Origin: Burhinus oedicnemus
Taxonomy: Eukaryota; Chordata; Aves; Charadriiformes; Burhinidae
Direction of reading: 5' to 3'
Length of the DNA: 64,000 nt
NCBI GenBank assembly: GCA_008921705.1
Contig: VFFE01007724.1
Span: 1,275,686-1,339,685 of the forward strand
A program made the position numbers and the translations under genes. Shown here piece by piece: positions 50,445-62,640 of the stretch. A model generated the notes under the pieces. That model was not told the DNA's origin. It searched no databases and saw only the letters and a list, made by a program, of their open reading frames with translations. Positions within the stretch are counted from its first letter, which is position 1, and each line of letters begins with the position of its first letter.

Positions 50445-50449
50445 AAGGG
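50445..50449. repeat. Target-site duplication, left copy (AAGGG)
   Basis: AAGGG directly precedes the TGTGGTGGG end of solo LTR 2 and is repeated exactly at 51561-51565. Confidence 0.92.
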
Positions 50450-50611
50450 TGTGGTGGGCTGACCCTAGCTGGACACCAAAGCCGCTCTATCAATCTCCTC
50501 AGCTGGACGAGGGAGAAAAAATATGACAACAAGCTCATGGGTTGAGATAAGGACAGGAAAAGATCATTCAATAATTACTGTCTTGGGCAAAACAGGCTCA
50601 ACTTTGGTAAA

Positions 50612-50626
50612 TTTATTTAATTTATT
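50612..50626 (-). terminator. LTR 2 polyadenylation signals
   Basis: Two AATAAA hexamers on the minus strand (50612-50617 and 50621-50626), in the sense-downstream third of the LTR as expected for the R region. Confidence 0.5.
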
Positions 50627-50848
50627 ACCAATCAGATCAGAGTATGGTAATGAGAAATAAAACTAAATCTTAAAACACTTTCCCCCCATCCCTCCCTTCT
50701 TCCTGGGCTCAACTTCACTCCTGATTTCTCTCCCTCCTCCCCCTGAGCGGCACAGGGGGACAGGGAACAGGAATTGTGGTCAGTTCAACACACGTTGTCT
50801 CTGCTGTTCCTTCCTCCTCAGGGGGAGGACTCCTCACACTTTTCCACT

Positions 50849-51180
50849 GCTCCAGCATGGGGTCCCTCCCACTGGAGACAGTCAGTTTTCCAACATGAGT
50901 CCTTCCATGGGGTGCAGTTCTTTGTGAACTGCTGCAGTGTGGGTCCCTTCCATGGGGTGCAGTCCTTCAGGAACAGACTGCTCCAGTGTGGGTTCCCCAC
51001 AGGGTCACAAGTCCTGCCAGCAAACTTGCTCCAGTGTGGGCTCTTCTCTCCAGAGGTCCACAGGTCCTGCAAGGAGCCTGCTCCAGCTCAAGTTTCCCAC
51101 AGGGTCACAGCCTCATTCAGACATCCACCTGCTCTGGTGTGGGGTCCTCCTTGGGCTGGAGGTGGATATCTGCACCACCA
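50849..51180. repeat. Tandem subrepeats inside solo LTR 2, period about 50 bp
   Basis: Unit starts of GCTCCAG/GCTGCAG/GCTCTGG type occur at 50849, 50931, 50980, 51028, 51080 and 51131, giving spacings of 82, 49, 48, 52 and 51. Units share TGTGGG, TCC and CAGGTCC/CAGTCC words but are diverged. The 82-base first interval probably contains an extra partial unit. The lack of stop codons in this block explains the long + strand frames across it. Confidence 0.85.
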
Positions 51181-51377
51181 TGGAACTCCATGGGCTGCAG
51201 GGGGACGGCCTGCCTCACCATGGTCTTCACTACGGGCTGCAGGGGAATCTCTGCTCTGGTGCCTGGAGCACCTCCTCCCCCTCCTTCTTCACTGACCTTG
51301 GTGACTGCAGTTGTTTCACATATTCTCACTCCTCTCTCCAGCCGCAGTTGCCCAGGGTTTTTTCCCCCCCTTCTTAA

Positions 51378-51386
51378 CTATATTAT
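51378..51386 (-). promoter_or_regulatory. LTR 2 candidate TATA element
   Basis: ATAATATA on the minus strand, about 175 bases from the LTR's sense start, followed by GTTAAGAA and a G/purine run. It is a plausible core promoter of the old retrovirus but weaker than the LTR 1 box. Confidence 0.4.
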
Positions 51387-51560
51387 GCCAGAGGTACTAC
51401 CACCATCACTGACGGGCTTGGCCTTGGCCAGCGGCGGGTCCATCTTGGAGCCGGCTGGCATTGGCTCTATTGGACATAGGGGAAGCTTCTGGCAACTTCT
51501 TACAGAAGCCACCCCTGTAGCTCCCCTGCAACCAAAACCTTTCCATGCAAACCCAATACA

Positions 51561-51565
51561 AAGGG
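51561..51565. repeat. Target-site duplication, right copy (AAGGG)
   Basis: Identical to 50445-50449 and directly adjacent to the TGTATTGGG end of LTR 2. Confidence 0.92.
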
Positions 51566-54500
51566 GAACATGCAAAGATATCTATGGCACGGTAACATCT
51601 GCAGGAATTTTTTTGGTTAATCTACTACTGAATCATGGAGGAATTAGCCCTGATAAAGGATTTTCATCGTGATTCCATGGACATAATATTTGTCTACACT
51701 TCAAGATCACATTTGAATTTGGTGGACTTCCGGGTTAGAAAAAGAAATGACAGAGGTTGTTGGAATGATATGCAGACTGTTCTGCCAATTCTTGATTCCC
51801 AGAGCAACCCATGCTCAGGTAAAGAGGGTCATTACGTCAATAATTAGCTTGAATTTTCCAGGAAGAAAAAGTAATGTACATGTTGTCAGGTCTAAATATG
51901 CAATGGGAACAAAATTCTGCAGTTATGCCAAGACTAACAAGTGATGGAAGTGGAGATCTATTTTTAAGGCCAACAGGATTGTTTAGTACCCTTACTCAAA
52001 ATATGATCCCACTTGCCTTTTGATAAGTTTTTTTTTTTTCATTGAACTCACACATGGTTTTAATTTTCTCCCATATTAATCATAACCTTTACTTCTGTCT
52101 TTTTATTTTCAACCCTTTTTCCAATGTTTGACACATGCTCTTTTAATACATTTTTTTCTACCCTTGCTTTCTCCTTCTTAAAATGGATTCAGCTTTACTG
52201 TATTTTATACAGATAGATAGATTATAGATACAATAGTATAAGGAAGAAATATTTTGACAGAAGAAAGTGAGGTTTAATATTCCTTTCTCTTTGTTTTTTG
52301 TTTCAACAAGATAGCAACTCTTAAAATGAAAACTACAGCTGAATTTCTTTTGTTACTCCCAATTGCTTTATTCCAGGTCCACACTGAATTTACTACAGCA
52401 AAATCTAAGATTGCTGAAGATGTTGTTCATCAGAAAAGTTGAAAGCGAAGGCTCCTGACACCGCAGAGCAATTCTTTTTTGTATCCCTAGTCACCTTTGC
52501 AAACCTTAATTCAATTCCTCAGTCAACCATCCTGCGTAATGAGACCTGGGCTGGAACTTTCCATATTGATTTACGTGAACTCTCTTCTCTTGGGACTTAT
52601 TTATTCTCTTTCCCCCTACTTCATTCTCTATTTCTATTGTTTCTCTGATCTTTATGTGTCCCTGTTTTTTGTACTGCTCTATTTTTCCTTGCTGCTCATT
52701 GTGATAAGAATTGAGGTATTATTTTTCTTTTTTTCTGGCTGTCTATGTGGAAAAACCTCTCTTCTAGTCAAATGTGATATTCGTGCATAAATAACTTTAC
52801 ACTAGGGTAAATTTAAAAGGAAAAAGTAGCTGTCATTTATATATAATGAGGGAGCCAATGAACATTTCAAATTTTTTTATGCTATATCAGAGAATTCTAG
52901 AACAAACATCGAAATATATCCGTGTTTGCTCAGCCTCCCTAACAATGTGAGATTATTCAACTGCTACATGCCAACTTCATGTGAAAACTGGTGCAGTATT
53001 TCCAGGGTTTTTTTTCCCCCCTTTGTATGGTATTGTTAAATGTAGTGTTTTTTCCAAAATATATCTGCTATTTTCCATTTGTAAGAGTCCATTTAAAACA
53101 AAATTGATTTTTTAATAAAATAATTTATTATTTTGAAAGTGAAAACTCACAACAAGACCCTTTTTTGATGTTACAATGTCATTACAATATTTGTGAAGGT
53201 TTTCAAAGCTGTCAGCCTCACTAAGAACCAGGATCATCAAGCAGATCTAGTTTCAATTCAACCTCATCTTCTGTTCCTTTGTTCATATCAATTCTGTGAT
53301 ATGTATTAAAGTTCTAGATACTTTGTATGTGTATGTATTTTCTGAAATCTGTGCGTTCCAGAAATAGGTCTTTGCCACTGGATTTTCCTGACAGTTACTG
53401 TTATCAGTTGTTGCTGTGGTGGTGCTGAAGCTCTGGTGGTGGATTAAAAACTCATTGCGGTAGGACCACTTCAAATACACCATAAAAACGTATTTTTTAT
53501 TCTAAAATTTTATAATCTCTCCATGACCCTGACTAAGGTATGGTGCTATAGACTCTCATTTCACATCCTGTTTCTGGTGGATTATAAAGTGTGAGTCTCA
53601 AAAAGTTTGGGCCACTTTCTGACTGACAGCAGCACAGGGACGATGTCGCTTCTTTTTTGTTGGGTACTAATTTTCTGGTGTATCCATGGGCCAGCAAGGA
53701 ATGAGAGCAGAACAATGCCTAAAACTGTGAAGGAAGGGGAGCAGGAGAACAAGTTATTAAGGAGCAGTCAAGAGGAATTACATTTCCTGAGGTTTAAAGA
53801 ACAGACCTGTGAACAGATCTAGGAGTTAATCACGGATTAACACTGCTGGGATTGAGGGAGTCAGCTAAGGCTCAGTGAAGCTTGTGCTGGGTAGCGTTTA
53901 AAGGCATTATCTCACAAAAGATGGGCATTGCCATGAAAAGTGTAAGCAAGGATTGCAATTATTTGCATTAAAGCAGCATGACCAATCTGCAGGTTTCGCT
54001 GATCTGGGGTAGGACTGAGGTTCCCAGCCTGATGCTAAAAAGGGTTTGTGTGAATTTCCTGCTCATGGATTGTTTCTGACTGCCTCTAAGGCTTGTGTTG
54101 CGTGACCCCCTCGTTCTTATAGAGTTAAGCAAAGAGACTGGATGTACACACCAGAGAAGATTTTTGTATATTATAAAGGATCATATAAGTGTGAAGGAAT
54201 ATAGGACTCCAGTGAGTTCACTTGCGTACAAGACTGTATTTGACCCTTTCCAAAGGATGTAGAACCGTCAATCTATAATAAAGTTTTAAATGGATTCTTC
54301 TGAAATATGATTTTTACTGATTATTAATCCATGCTTTATTTACGAATCTATTGAGTGAATGTTTTTCCATTGGTTATAGTTTCTAAATACTAATTAACCT
54401 AAACAAGCAGCAATGCGGTGGCTTAGCTGAATGTAGTGGTGTGTGAGTGCTTCAGTTCTGAGGTCTGGGTTAACCCTGGACAGAGCTAAGAGCATAAGCT

Positions 54501-56425
54501 CTGCACTTTTCAGATGCTCTGCCTTGGAGTGGGCCTCTCTTCCACCTTCCCACACTGTACCCTCAGGCTCTGCCTAATGCTGCTGGCAGCAATCCTCAGT
54601 ACATGTTAGAATTCTGTGAGAGACTTTAAAATGATAATACAGTCATTTACAGAAAGTATATCTTTTTCTACTGATATTTCAGGGATATAATACAACACAG
54701 CACAAAGATAATAATTATTTTTTTTTGCTATCAGTCGTGAATTGCTATACATGTGTGATACTATTTAAGTTAAAGTAAAGGTATTATAAAAAGGTGGGAA
54801 GTATCCAGCCAAGGAAGGTGGGATTTTTTTTCACCACAAATAAGCAAATACTTTGTCTGAGCAGTCAGTTCTCTGATAGATTTGAGACTCTCCCATCTTC
54901 TGCACTTTTTATACATGTATAGAATGGTGGCTTCCAGGGTGCCTGGCTAATGCAAGAATTTTTATCAGTTCTGAGGAGCTGGTGCTACATTTAAAATAAC
55001 TATAGGAGACAGTAGAGATAAAGGGTAGGAAATTCTTATGTCTCAGCATAGACATCTATAAGTTAGTTATCTAACTTGGGGCTAGCTGGGCTACATTCCC
55101 TTCAGAGGCACTTCCTGAGAATGATTCATCTCAATGTGAGATAGATAAATTAAACAGTTCCAAAGTCAGATGAGTCCCACGCTGAATAAATATATTTGTT
55201 GTTTGTTATTCAGGTCCCAAGATTTACTGTACCGGGGATGGCTAAAATAACTTTCTTCCCTTTCCTCTCCACCCCCTCTGTTCCCAGTATGTGTTTGCTG
55301 AGAAAAGGCACAAAGACTCCTTTTGAATGTCAGTCTTGTTCCACTTTTGACCTTGACACTTGTCAGTGTCCAAATGGCTGTAGACCATTCTGAATACTGC
55401 CAGTGATGGTGTTTGGTGTTTTGTGGTCTGTACAGCAAAATTTGTCCTACAAAAAAAAGTTTTAAGAGCTGCTTCTCTGGAAGTCCTTGTTTCTTTCTGG
55501 TACTCCTTGATGTAACACCTTTGAGGTATTTATAATCTGATGTTACAATATCTTAAATGTTAGATACGTATGCATTTCCTAAAATAAAAATACATGCACT
55601 GACTAACAGGGCATATTTCAAGATTCATGTTCTACCTTTTACAGCAAGTCTGGCAACCCTCAAGAGTGATTTGCCATGGAATGAAGGAAAGGAAAGCTTA
55701 AAGTTAATGGTTCCAGTAGCAAATCAGTCATAGTTTGGAGATGTCGCCTTTCAGAGAAGCGAGATGCAGCTGATCAGGTAGTTGCCTCATGCAAAGCAGG
55801 GTCTCCTAGTTGCCAGTGGGAGCCGGGACACCACTGATACCTCTGTGTAGAGCAAGGTGCTCGTCACCTCTGGAAGAGTCTCCCAGTGCTGTCTATAGCT
55901 GTAGCTCCCACATAAAGCTAAATTTGGAAGAGGCAGTGTCACTTCCAATCCCCAGGCATGTAGCAGACCAGTAGAAATTCTTTGTGTGCTGCCCTGTCAC
56001 CTCGTGTTACAGACTCACACATGTGGTGATGGCTATTTTGTGAGATTTTCTGTCAAAAATACATTTGGCTGAAGTTTTCCAAGCTATCTAATTGGTTTGT
56101 TGTTGTAATTTACAAATTACTAAGAAAAAGTAAGTCCAAACTCAGTAGTATATTTTATTTATAGTGTATGAGTTTTTACAGTACTGTCCTGTTATCTAAG
56201 AACTGAGGTACAAAAGAATGGGTGTAGAAATCAAAGGGAATATAACAGAACAGAAGATTTCCTTCAGAGATCACACTGTAAACATATTTATTGCACTGTC
56301 TTCATCACCACAGGTATATGAGCTCCCGCAGTGCCAGCCGAAGTTTATGAATTTTATAATAAATTGCAGAAAACAAGAGGGGGAAAAGTAAAATAAAGCA
56401 CATGAATTCTTCAATGAGGAATTTC
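51566..56425. other. Unique AT-rich DNA, no confident gene
   Basis: A short GATA-type run lies at 52203-52225. A 59-codon forward frame from an internal ATG at 53643 begins with a hydrophobic stretch like a signal peptide (SLLFCWVLIFWCI) but continues without a recognisable mature domain and is not called. An octamer-like ATTTGCAT is at 53962-53969. No repeat family is seen. Confidence 0.5.
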
Positions 56426-56726
56426 TCAGAACATGTTTCGTTCTTTACTTCCTTTCCTCCCTGTCTGCTTCAGCTCCTCAGTGCAGGAATCCTTCCTCAT
56501 TACAGCAGCCGCTGTGATTAAAACCTCACTGGGTGAGGAGGATATCTCACTTCTCAACAAAGGGGAACACATGCAGAGCTGCGCCACCTCTGACCAGCAT
56601 TGCAGTAGCCTCCAGCTGTCCATCATTCTCATTTGTTTAGTCATTGAGCTCAGCAGGATTACTGGGGTGCTTAAAGTTAAACAAAAATGCAAATGTTTGC
56701 AAGGTCAAAGCCCGAGAGGCTTTTAA
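56426..56726. promoter_or_regulatory. Candidate conserved non-coding element, open on both strands
   Basis: About 300 bases where a forward frame (97 codons, 56433-56726) and a reverse frame (88 codons, 56426-56692) are both open. The sequence is non-repetitive and ends with an octamer core ATGCAAAT at 56687-56694. Neither frame has a recognised domain. It could be regulatory DNA, an exon or chance. Confidence 0.18.
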
Positions 56727-57070
56727 AAAGCACAGACCGTTACTTGCTTCTGTCAGGACAGAATAATTTGGGGCACTTGTTACTCAACGTGAGAAGCACA
56801 ATCGTCGTTGTCCTCAATGGCATAACTAGTAATAATAATCAGAAGAATCTGTTAGTTCAAGGAAACTAGCAGAACTATAGCCTGAAAGGCCCAAGCATTG
56901 TCCTTTGTAGTTTGTAGTTTAACAGGTTATCAAGATGTCAGAGTCACATATTTGCATTGTTTTGTCTAGAAGGTCATTAAACAGATTCCAGGCTCCAGAG
57001 CAGTGTGAAGTGTTGATCTTCAGCCACTTACCAGTGTTTCAAGTCTTGGAGAGATCTGTGTCTGGAGATG

Positions 57071-57106
57071 GAGTTTTTTAAGGCCCTTGAGTTTTTTTAA
57101 GTCCTT
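57071..57106. repeat. Two-copy tandem duplication, 18 bp
   Basis: GAGTTTTTTAAGGCCCTT at 57071-57088 is followed directly by a near-identical 18-mer at 57089-57106, with two differences. It is a recent slippage-type duplication. Confidence 0.9.
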
Positions 57107-58794
57107 GTTGGACTTTTTCTGTTTCTTTTTGTGATGAAGGAACTGTTACTTTTACTGTTTAATGTTGATCTCAAACTATCTTATTTCAAGTTACACAGCT
57201 GAATTAATTTGTGGAGAATAATTTTCTTATAGATTTTGTAACTAGATGTTAATAAATTAATTCTGTGCTCCATATATCAACCTTTCTCTTTCCTAAACTT
57301 AATTGGGAATGCTAGACTACACTAGAAAAATAACTAAAAGGGAGCTGTTAATATAGGAGTGCTTATCTGCATACAAAGTTCATGACTTCTGCGAATATTT
57401 TCACACTATATCTCAGAATAATGTCGTGATGCAATATTCAGTGAGAAGATAAAGAACACAGTGGAATTCAATGTTTTGTGTTCTGAAATTATGAAAAATG
57501 ATCTTTGCTCAGAGTTAAAGCAGAATTAACAGACATTTAAAAAAAAATCCAGAAGGATTTTAAGATCTTTACAGTAGGTTGTATGTTACTGTCACAAAAG
57601 CAAGAGGTCAGAGTAAAGAAAAATATGAAAAATTCTGAAAGAAAAAATAAATTCTTCATTGCCACTGTAGATGGAAACATTAACCAGCTGCCTGTATCAG
57701 CTAAGACTCCTACTCTTTTTATCCAGTTAGTTCAGTTGATGTAGGAATCTAAAGGTTTGTGGGTTTGGATCCTTCCCACGCTTATTCTGATTTAAGGATA
57801 TTCGTGGGGTATCTGAACTGGGCTCACTGAATTCCATCAGTCATGGGTGGTGGTTGATCAGGTCACCCCGAAACTCCTGAACCCATTAAAAGGTGCTGTC
57901 TATGTCAGAACAGTCTTTCCAGTGACATCTTATGATGTTTTTCCTTTCAAAACTCAGAGACCAGAATTAGCCTCTCGCTGCCCACTGCAAGGGCCTTTCA
58001 TAACCTTTGCAAAAGTCTGGATCTGGCCAGTGTTAGAGATAAGCCTCTGCATTAAACCAAAGTAGTGGTTTCTGCATTCCTGTGAGGTTTATAGAAGGTA
58101 TTGTTTCCCAGTTAGGACAGAGTCTTGTCTGATTTTTCTGCATGTCTGATGAAGTAAAGGTGGGCTCTTTAGGAAACAGCACAGAGGCATTTTGTACATG
58201 CATACTTACTAATTGATGACTGAGCTCACACCTTTGCTCAGCAACAGCGTTCCCTTTGCCTGCAAATTCTATAACAGAACAGAATCCTGTTTCCAGCATT
58301 CAAGTGTCTTAAGATAGTGGCATGATAACTCTGTAAAATGTTTTTTTAACCTGCAATGTTTATTTTAAAAAGTCAATAAAACTGAAAAATTTAGAAAATA
58401 CATATACTGAATCTATTTTTGCCCTCTACTTTTCTCCTGCTTTTAGTGTATATACTTTATACAGTATATAGGAGGTAGGAACTCCAATCAGATCAGTGCT
58501 AGCGTGCGCTATATACCTAGAGATGATACTTACCCAAGGTTTATACATCCTAAATGCAGAATAATAGGCTAGCAATACAAAGAAAGAGTGCAGGTGAGCA
58601 CATGAAATAATGGGATCATACTGGTTTCCTGCACCACAAGGGGAATGGAAGCTTCTCTTCAGAGAGAAGAGCTGGCTGCCTATGTCACGATGCTCTCCCT
58701 TCCAGCAGCTCCTGGCATGGTCAGGGCAGGAACACGCTGATGGTTCCAAGAGTAGGAGGGTGACCTGGCAGGGTGCAGAGGATCCTTAGGTTGC

Positions 58795-58816
58795 CCTGAA
58801 CTCTGTTGAGTTCAGG
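58795..58816. repeat. Perfect hairpin, 9-bp arms, 4-nt loop
   Basis: CCTGAACTC, loop TGTT, then GAGTTCAGG. It is short and isolated. Confidence 0.95.
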
Positions 58817-59619
58817 ATTACTGCAGAGCTGGCCTTGGATTTGTATAGTTTGAACTCCCTTCTAGCCTTAAAGTAAGGGAACAACGTATTCTTGGAAGTG
58901 ATTAAAATTCAGGTTGTATTTCTGATGTTGTTGGTTCTAGTTTCTGGCTAAATCACAGCACATGAAAATACAGCCTGGCCTACCTGTATTCACCTGTGGG
59001 TGTAAGAGGATGAAGTAGCCTTCATTTCTATCTTAATATATCGCACAGTGTTCCTGGCAGCGGTAGATGTGTGCTGCTTTCCAACCCAGAGGGGTCTATA
59101 TTTCAGCGTGAGTGCAGTGATCCATATACTGTTATTATCACACCATACAACGCAATCTCTAAAGCACCGTGGGGGCCATCTCTCTTGGATGAAAGGCATT
59201 ATAAAAATGAAAGGTATGTTCATAACGGTTTGCAGTAGAATACTGCATTAGCATCATCGGGCTACAGTGATGGATTAGAGAAAACCGTTGCCCTCAAGAA
59301 GAAAAGGCTTGAGTGACTTATGTACTTCCTTCTCAATGCATTCAGAGTGTGCATATATTAAGAGTAGTTTTGGCAGACTCTGGCAGAGGGCTGAAAAAGT
59401 CACAGGGAGGTGACCAGCTTTTGTTAATAGCTCATTAACATTATTTGTCACACTCATAGCTCTCTTTGAAGTACATGCAGAGATGGCGATTCACGGATGG
59501 GCAGAGGGGAAAACAGAGCAGCAATGTAAGAAAAGAAATGCAATTTTAAATGTACTTGATTGAAAGAAAACCTGAAGAGAATTATCCTCCTGAATTATTC
59601 ATGTGCTTTTAAGACATCT

Positions 59620-59638
59620 CCATTAAATGACTTAATGG
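59620..59638. repeat. Perfect inverted repeat, 7-bp arms, 5-nt spacer
   Basis: CCATTAA, spacer ATGAC, TTAATGG. Each arm holds an ATTAA homeodomain-like core in opposed orientation, within a non-repetitive stretch that also has AATTATTCATG. Confidence 0.9.
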
Positions 59639-62291
59639 GAGGTCACTGTTTGAGCAGGGGGACAGAACTAAGAATACAACACTATCTTTAGCCTCACAGC
59701 CTATAACTTTATTCCCAGCTGACAGCAGTGAATGTTTTTATGGAATGAAACTTCCTGTGGGACTATACTAGCTGAAGTAAAACTTTCATGGGGAGAGTTT
59801 CCCTAAGAAAAAGACACACAGGGAGGTCTGTTCATGGGCAGATCGTGGACTAGGGAGGTGGGAGAGCTTGGTTTGTTAGTTGTGCTCTGATTCAGAAAGA
59901 GTCAGAACATCCTAGATGAGTTTCAGAAATACTTTTCTCTCTTTGTCTCATTAAAAGAAGTCAGAAGTCTTGGGTTTGCTCCAGCCCAGAGCAGAGGATG
60001 TTTTTGTGACCTCAGGAAGTTCTCCAAAGCAGGAAAACAAGTTTCCTGTTCTACTTTATTCTGCCCAGGGCTGATCATCCTGGACTGGAGACACAGTCAT
60101 ATCGACATTATATACATAAAAAAAAGTATTTAACTGGTTCATAACAGGGATTGGGTTTTAATATTAAACTTTTTCTATTCTAAGTTAGTGGTCAGAAGGT
60201 ACTTTTTTTTTTCTGGAATAAGAACAACTGAAATGTGGCTTTACTGAGCACAGGAAAGTGCTTCAGGAGGCATTGAGAAAGCAGCTGGATTTAACTGGAG
60301 TTGATCTGCATCCCAGATTCTCTCATCTGAGGAGGAAGTGTCCTTCAGAAAGCTCCATGCACATCCCTGGCACAGCTGTCTGCTGAGGTTGTAAGTGGAA
60401 GAAAGTCAAGCTGTGATCTTTCCCTGTTCCTTCCTTTCCACATGGAGGAAGGAATATGTCCTTCCCTTGCTGTCCTCTCTGTGGCACTGCCAGGCAACAA
60501 AGTGGGAGTGACAAATATCTTAAATCTAACATTCCCATCCGAGTACGTAGATCAGACCAGAACCTGGCCTGCCCCAAGGGAAAGAAAAGACCCAGTAAAT
60601 TAAGTATTAAGCAGTATAATTTTTTCCCCTACTGCATGTCTTTGCAAATTTAGGTTCAATAATTACCTGTCTGTTGTTTTTCTTCCATTTTCAACATATT
60701 CTAGAACTTTCATTTTTTAATCTTAACCCTCAGCCTATCCATCATCCTCCAGATCCACATGGTACATCTGTTGTTTCATTTTCATTTGTTCCTTCTCTTT
60801 GTCTACCTTTGACTCTTATTGATTTTTGTAACACTCAGTTAATATTTCAGTATATTATTAGTTTGTGTGACATTTACTGTCCATGCTGTTAAATCACAAC
60901 AGGCCCCTTGAAATTACTGGGCATGTAAGTCAAATAATTAAGTTAACTTTCAAGGGCAAAACTGGCAGAAAACCAAAACAGACACTTTCAACCCTGTAGA
61001 AGTAATCACTTTTGTGTCTTCAAAATACCTCAAGGCACGGGGGTTTTTTGGTTTTAATTTTCTTTAAGTTACTGAGGTGCATAGGTATTCTCAAAAATGC
61101 CTGCTACACGTTATCTGCATATTTAGCTGTTTACATGACTGAAAATTCATCCGTAATGTGTTTATGTCCTGGCAAGGGAGGCAGACACTGCAGTAGTTCA
61201 CTGAAGCAGGGATTCCTCATGCTGGATCAATGTATTTCCCTCTGGGCTTTCACCAGCTGTGCCCCCGCTGGCAAAGTGGCATTCGATCACTTGTACCTCC
61301 ATGGGGAGGAAGGGGCAAGTAGCAACTAGGGAAGATCTTAATTACAAGTTTGGTACAGCAGAGATAATCCCATGGGACAGCTAAGGTCATCTGTTTTGGG
61401 GTTTTGTGTTGTGAGTTAGCGGTTATTAATTAATTTTTTTAGATCTGTGGCATGGGAACATGCCATTTACAATCCACTCTCTCGGTCTTCAATAGATATG
61501 GGGCATAAACATGGTATATATCTGTTCTTTCAGCTGAGGAAGCATTTGTTTTAAGGTCAACCCTCCTATGCATTATATTGAATATTATCTTTCTCACTTA
61601 TGAAGAACTGGACTCTTATTTCTTATGACATAAATCTTGCATAAGCAATGCATAAAACTTATTATATTATACAGCAGCTCAGTGCACACATAAAATTAGT
61701 TACGTATAAAAGCCTAAAGGAGAGGGATTGCTTTTTCCAATGCTAACATTCAGCTCAAAAAGTTGGTGTTTTATCCCTTTTGCCAATAGATGGCAATATG
61801 TTATAGACATGTGGAATTACAAAGCCCAACTTTGAAACTGCTTTTTTTCCAAGAAGCCTTTTGAAACATTAATCGATCTGCATAGATACTAAATGCAGGA
61901 AAACCAAGCCAAAAGTTATTTAAAATCACCTTTTTTTTTATTCTTTTTTGTGTATGTCTCTAATTCAATGGGAATATAATACAGGCAAAGCCAAACAAAA
62001 GAACTCTCTCCAGGATGCAACATCACGTATAAATTTTAAGCAGAACAGAAGAATTACTACACAATTCTTTCTTATGTGAGATTATAAGTACCTTCCTATA
62101 ATATAATCACCGAAAATGTGGAACTTGTAAGGGCATTACAGTAAAGTCAGTATTTAAAATTGAGAGGGAAGAGTGATGTGAGAAAAGGAATAAAATTATG
62201 GCTGGGGGAGGGAAGGAGATTAATAGAGGCAGAGGTTTGTTTCAGTTCCTAGCAAGATCCTCTCTGATAAAATGAGACTTTATCCAAGTTT

Positions 62292-62640
62292 TTAAAGTAC
62301 TAGGATGGGTATTAAATTACCAATTGCTGAATGGTTGAATGTGCTGAATAGTATGGTGGAAAGTGTTTCTGTTTCCCTTATTTTCAGATGTGACCTTTGC
62401 CGGTCCTTTAGCTTTGCCCCAGTGTCATTACCTGACTGCATTTTGCTTATGAGCTTCAGGGGAAAAAGGGGCACCATGACTCTTTCATGGCATTGGAAAT
62501 CTGCTAGACGATGCATAGTTGCGTTTCTGCAACCTGTGAGAAACTGCAGTGGCGCAAGCTTATTGGAATAGACACCGAGCTGCGCCAGGGAACCGAGTCT
62601 TTTGTGAATTAAAATGCTGTTTTCTGTCATACTTTGTGTT
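62292..62640. promoter_or_regulatory. Candidate conserved non-coding element, open on both strands
   Basis: Balanced-composition stretch in AT-rich surroundings, with a reverse frame of 112 codons (62292-62630) and a forward frame of 88 codons (62305-62571), neither with recognised domains. Possibly conserved regulatory DNA or an unrecognised exon. Confidence 0.18.

Larger units (their letters stand above)
50450..51560 (-). mobile_element. Solo LTR 2, ERVL-type, 1,111 bp with internal subrepeats
   Basis: A second isolated endogenous-retrovirus LTR, sense on the minus strand. In sense it starts TGTATTGGGTTTGCATGG at 51560 and ends GGTCAGCCCACCACA at 50450. An exact 5-base duplication, AAGGG, abuts both ends. 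An ATAATATA box on the minus strand (51378-51386) is a candidate TATA element, and AATAAA signals on the minus strand lie at 50612-50617 and 50621-50626. The middle of the LTR is a block of about 50-bp tandem subrepeats (50849-51180), each beginning GCTCCAG or a close variant. The TCTCAACCCATGAG motif shared with LTR 1 (about 50535-50548 here) suggests a distant relationship of the two families. No internal retroviral sequence is adjacent, so this is a recombined solo LTR. The subfamily is not named here, but the terminal sequence is one I recognise from Neoaves. Confidence 0.93.
56727..62291. other. Unique DNA with small repeats, no recognised gene
   Basis: Contains an 18-bp tandem duplication (57071) and two short perfect inverted repeats (58795, 59620). 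Frames up to 107 codons (reverse, 58426-58749) have no recognised domain. No RNA gene or repeat family is seen. Confidence 0.5.

Noticed and set aside
50986..51672. 228-codon forward open frame
   Set aside because: It lies antisense across the subrepeats of an LTR, overlaps two other open forward frames, and extends past the LTR edge. Stop-poor repeat sequence explains it.
53643..53822. Small secreted-protein-like frame with a hydrophobic start
   Set aside because: Only the hydrophobic start is suggestive. There is no recognised mature domain, no promoter, and many similar frames would occur by chance.
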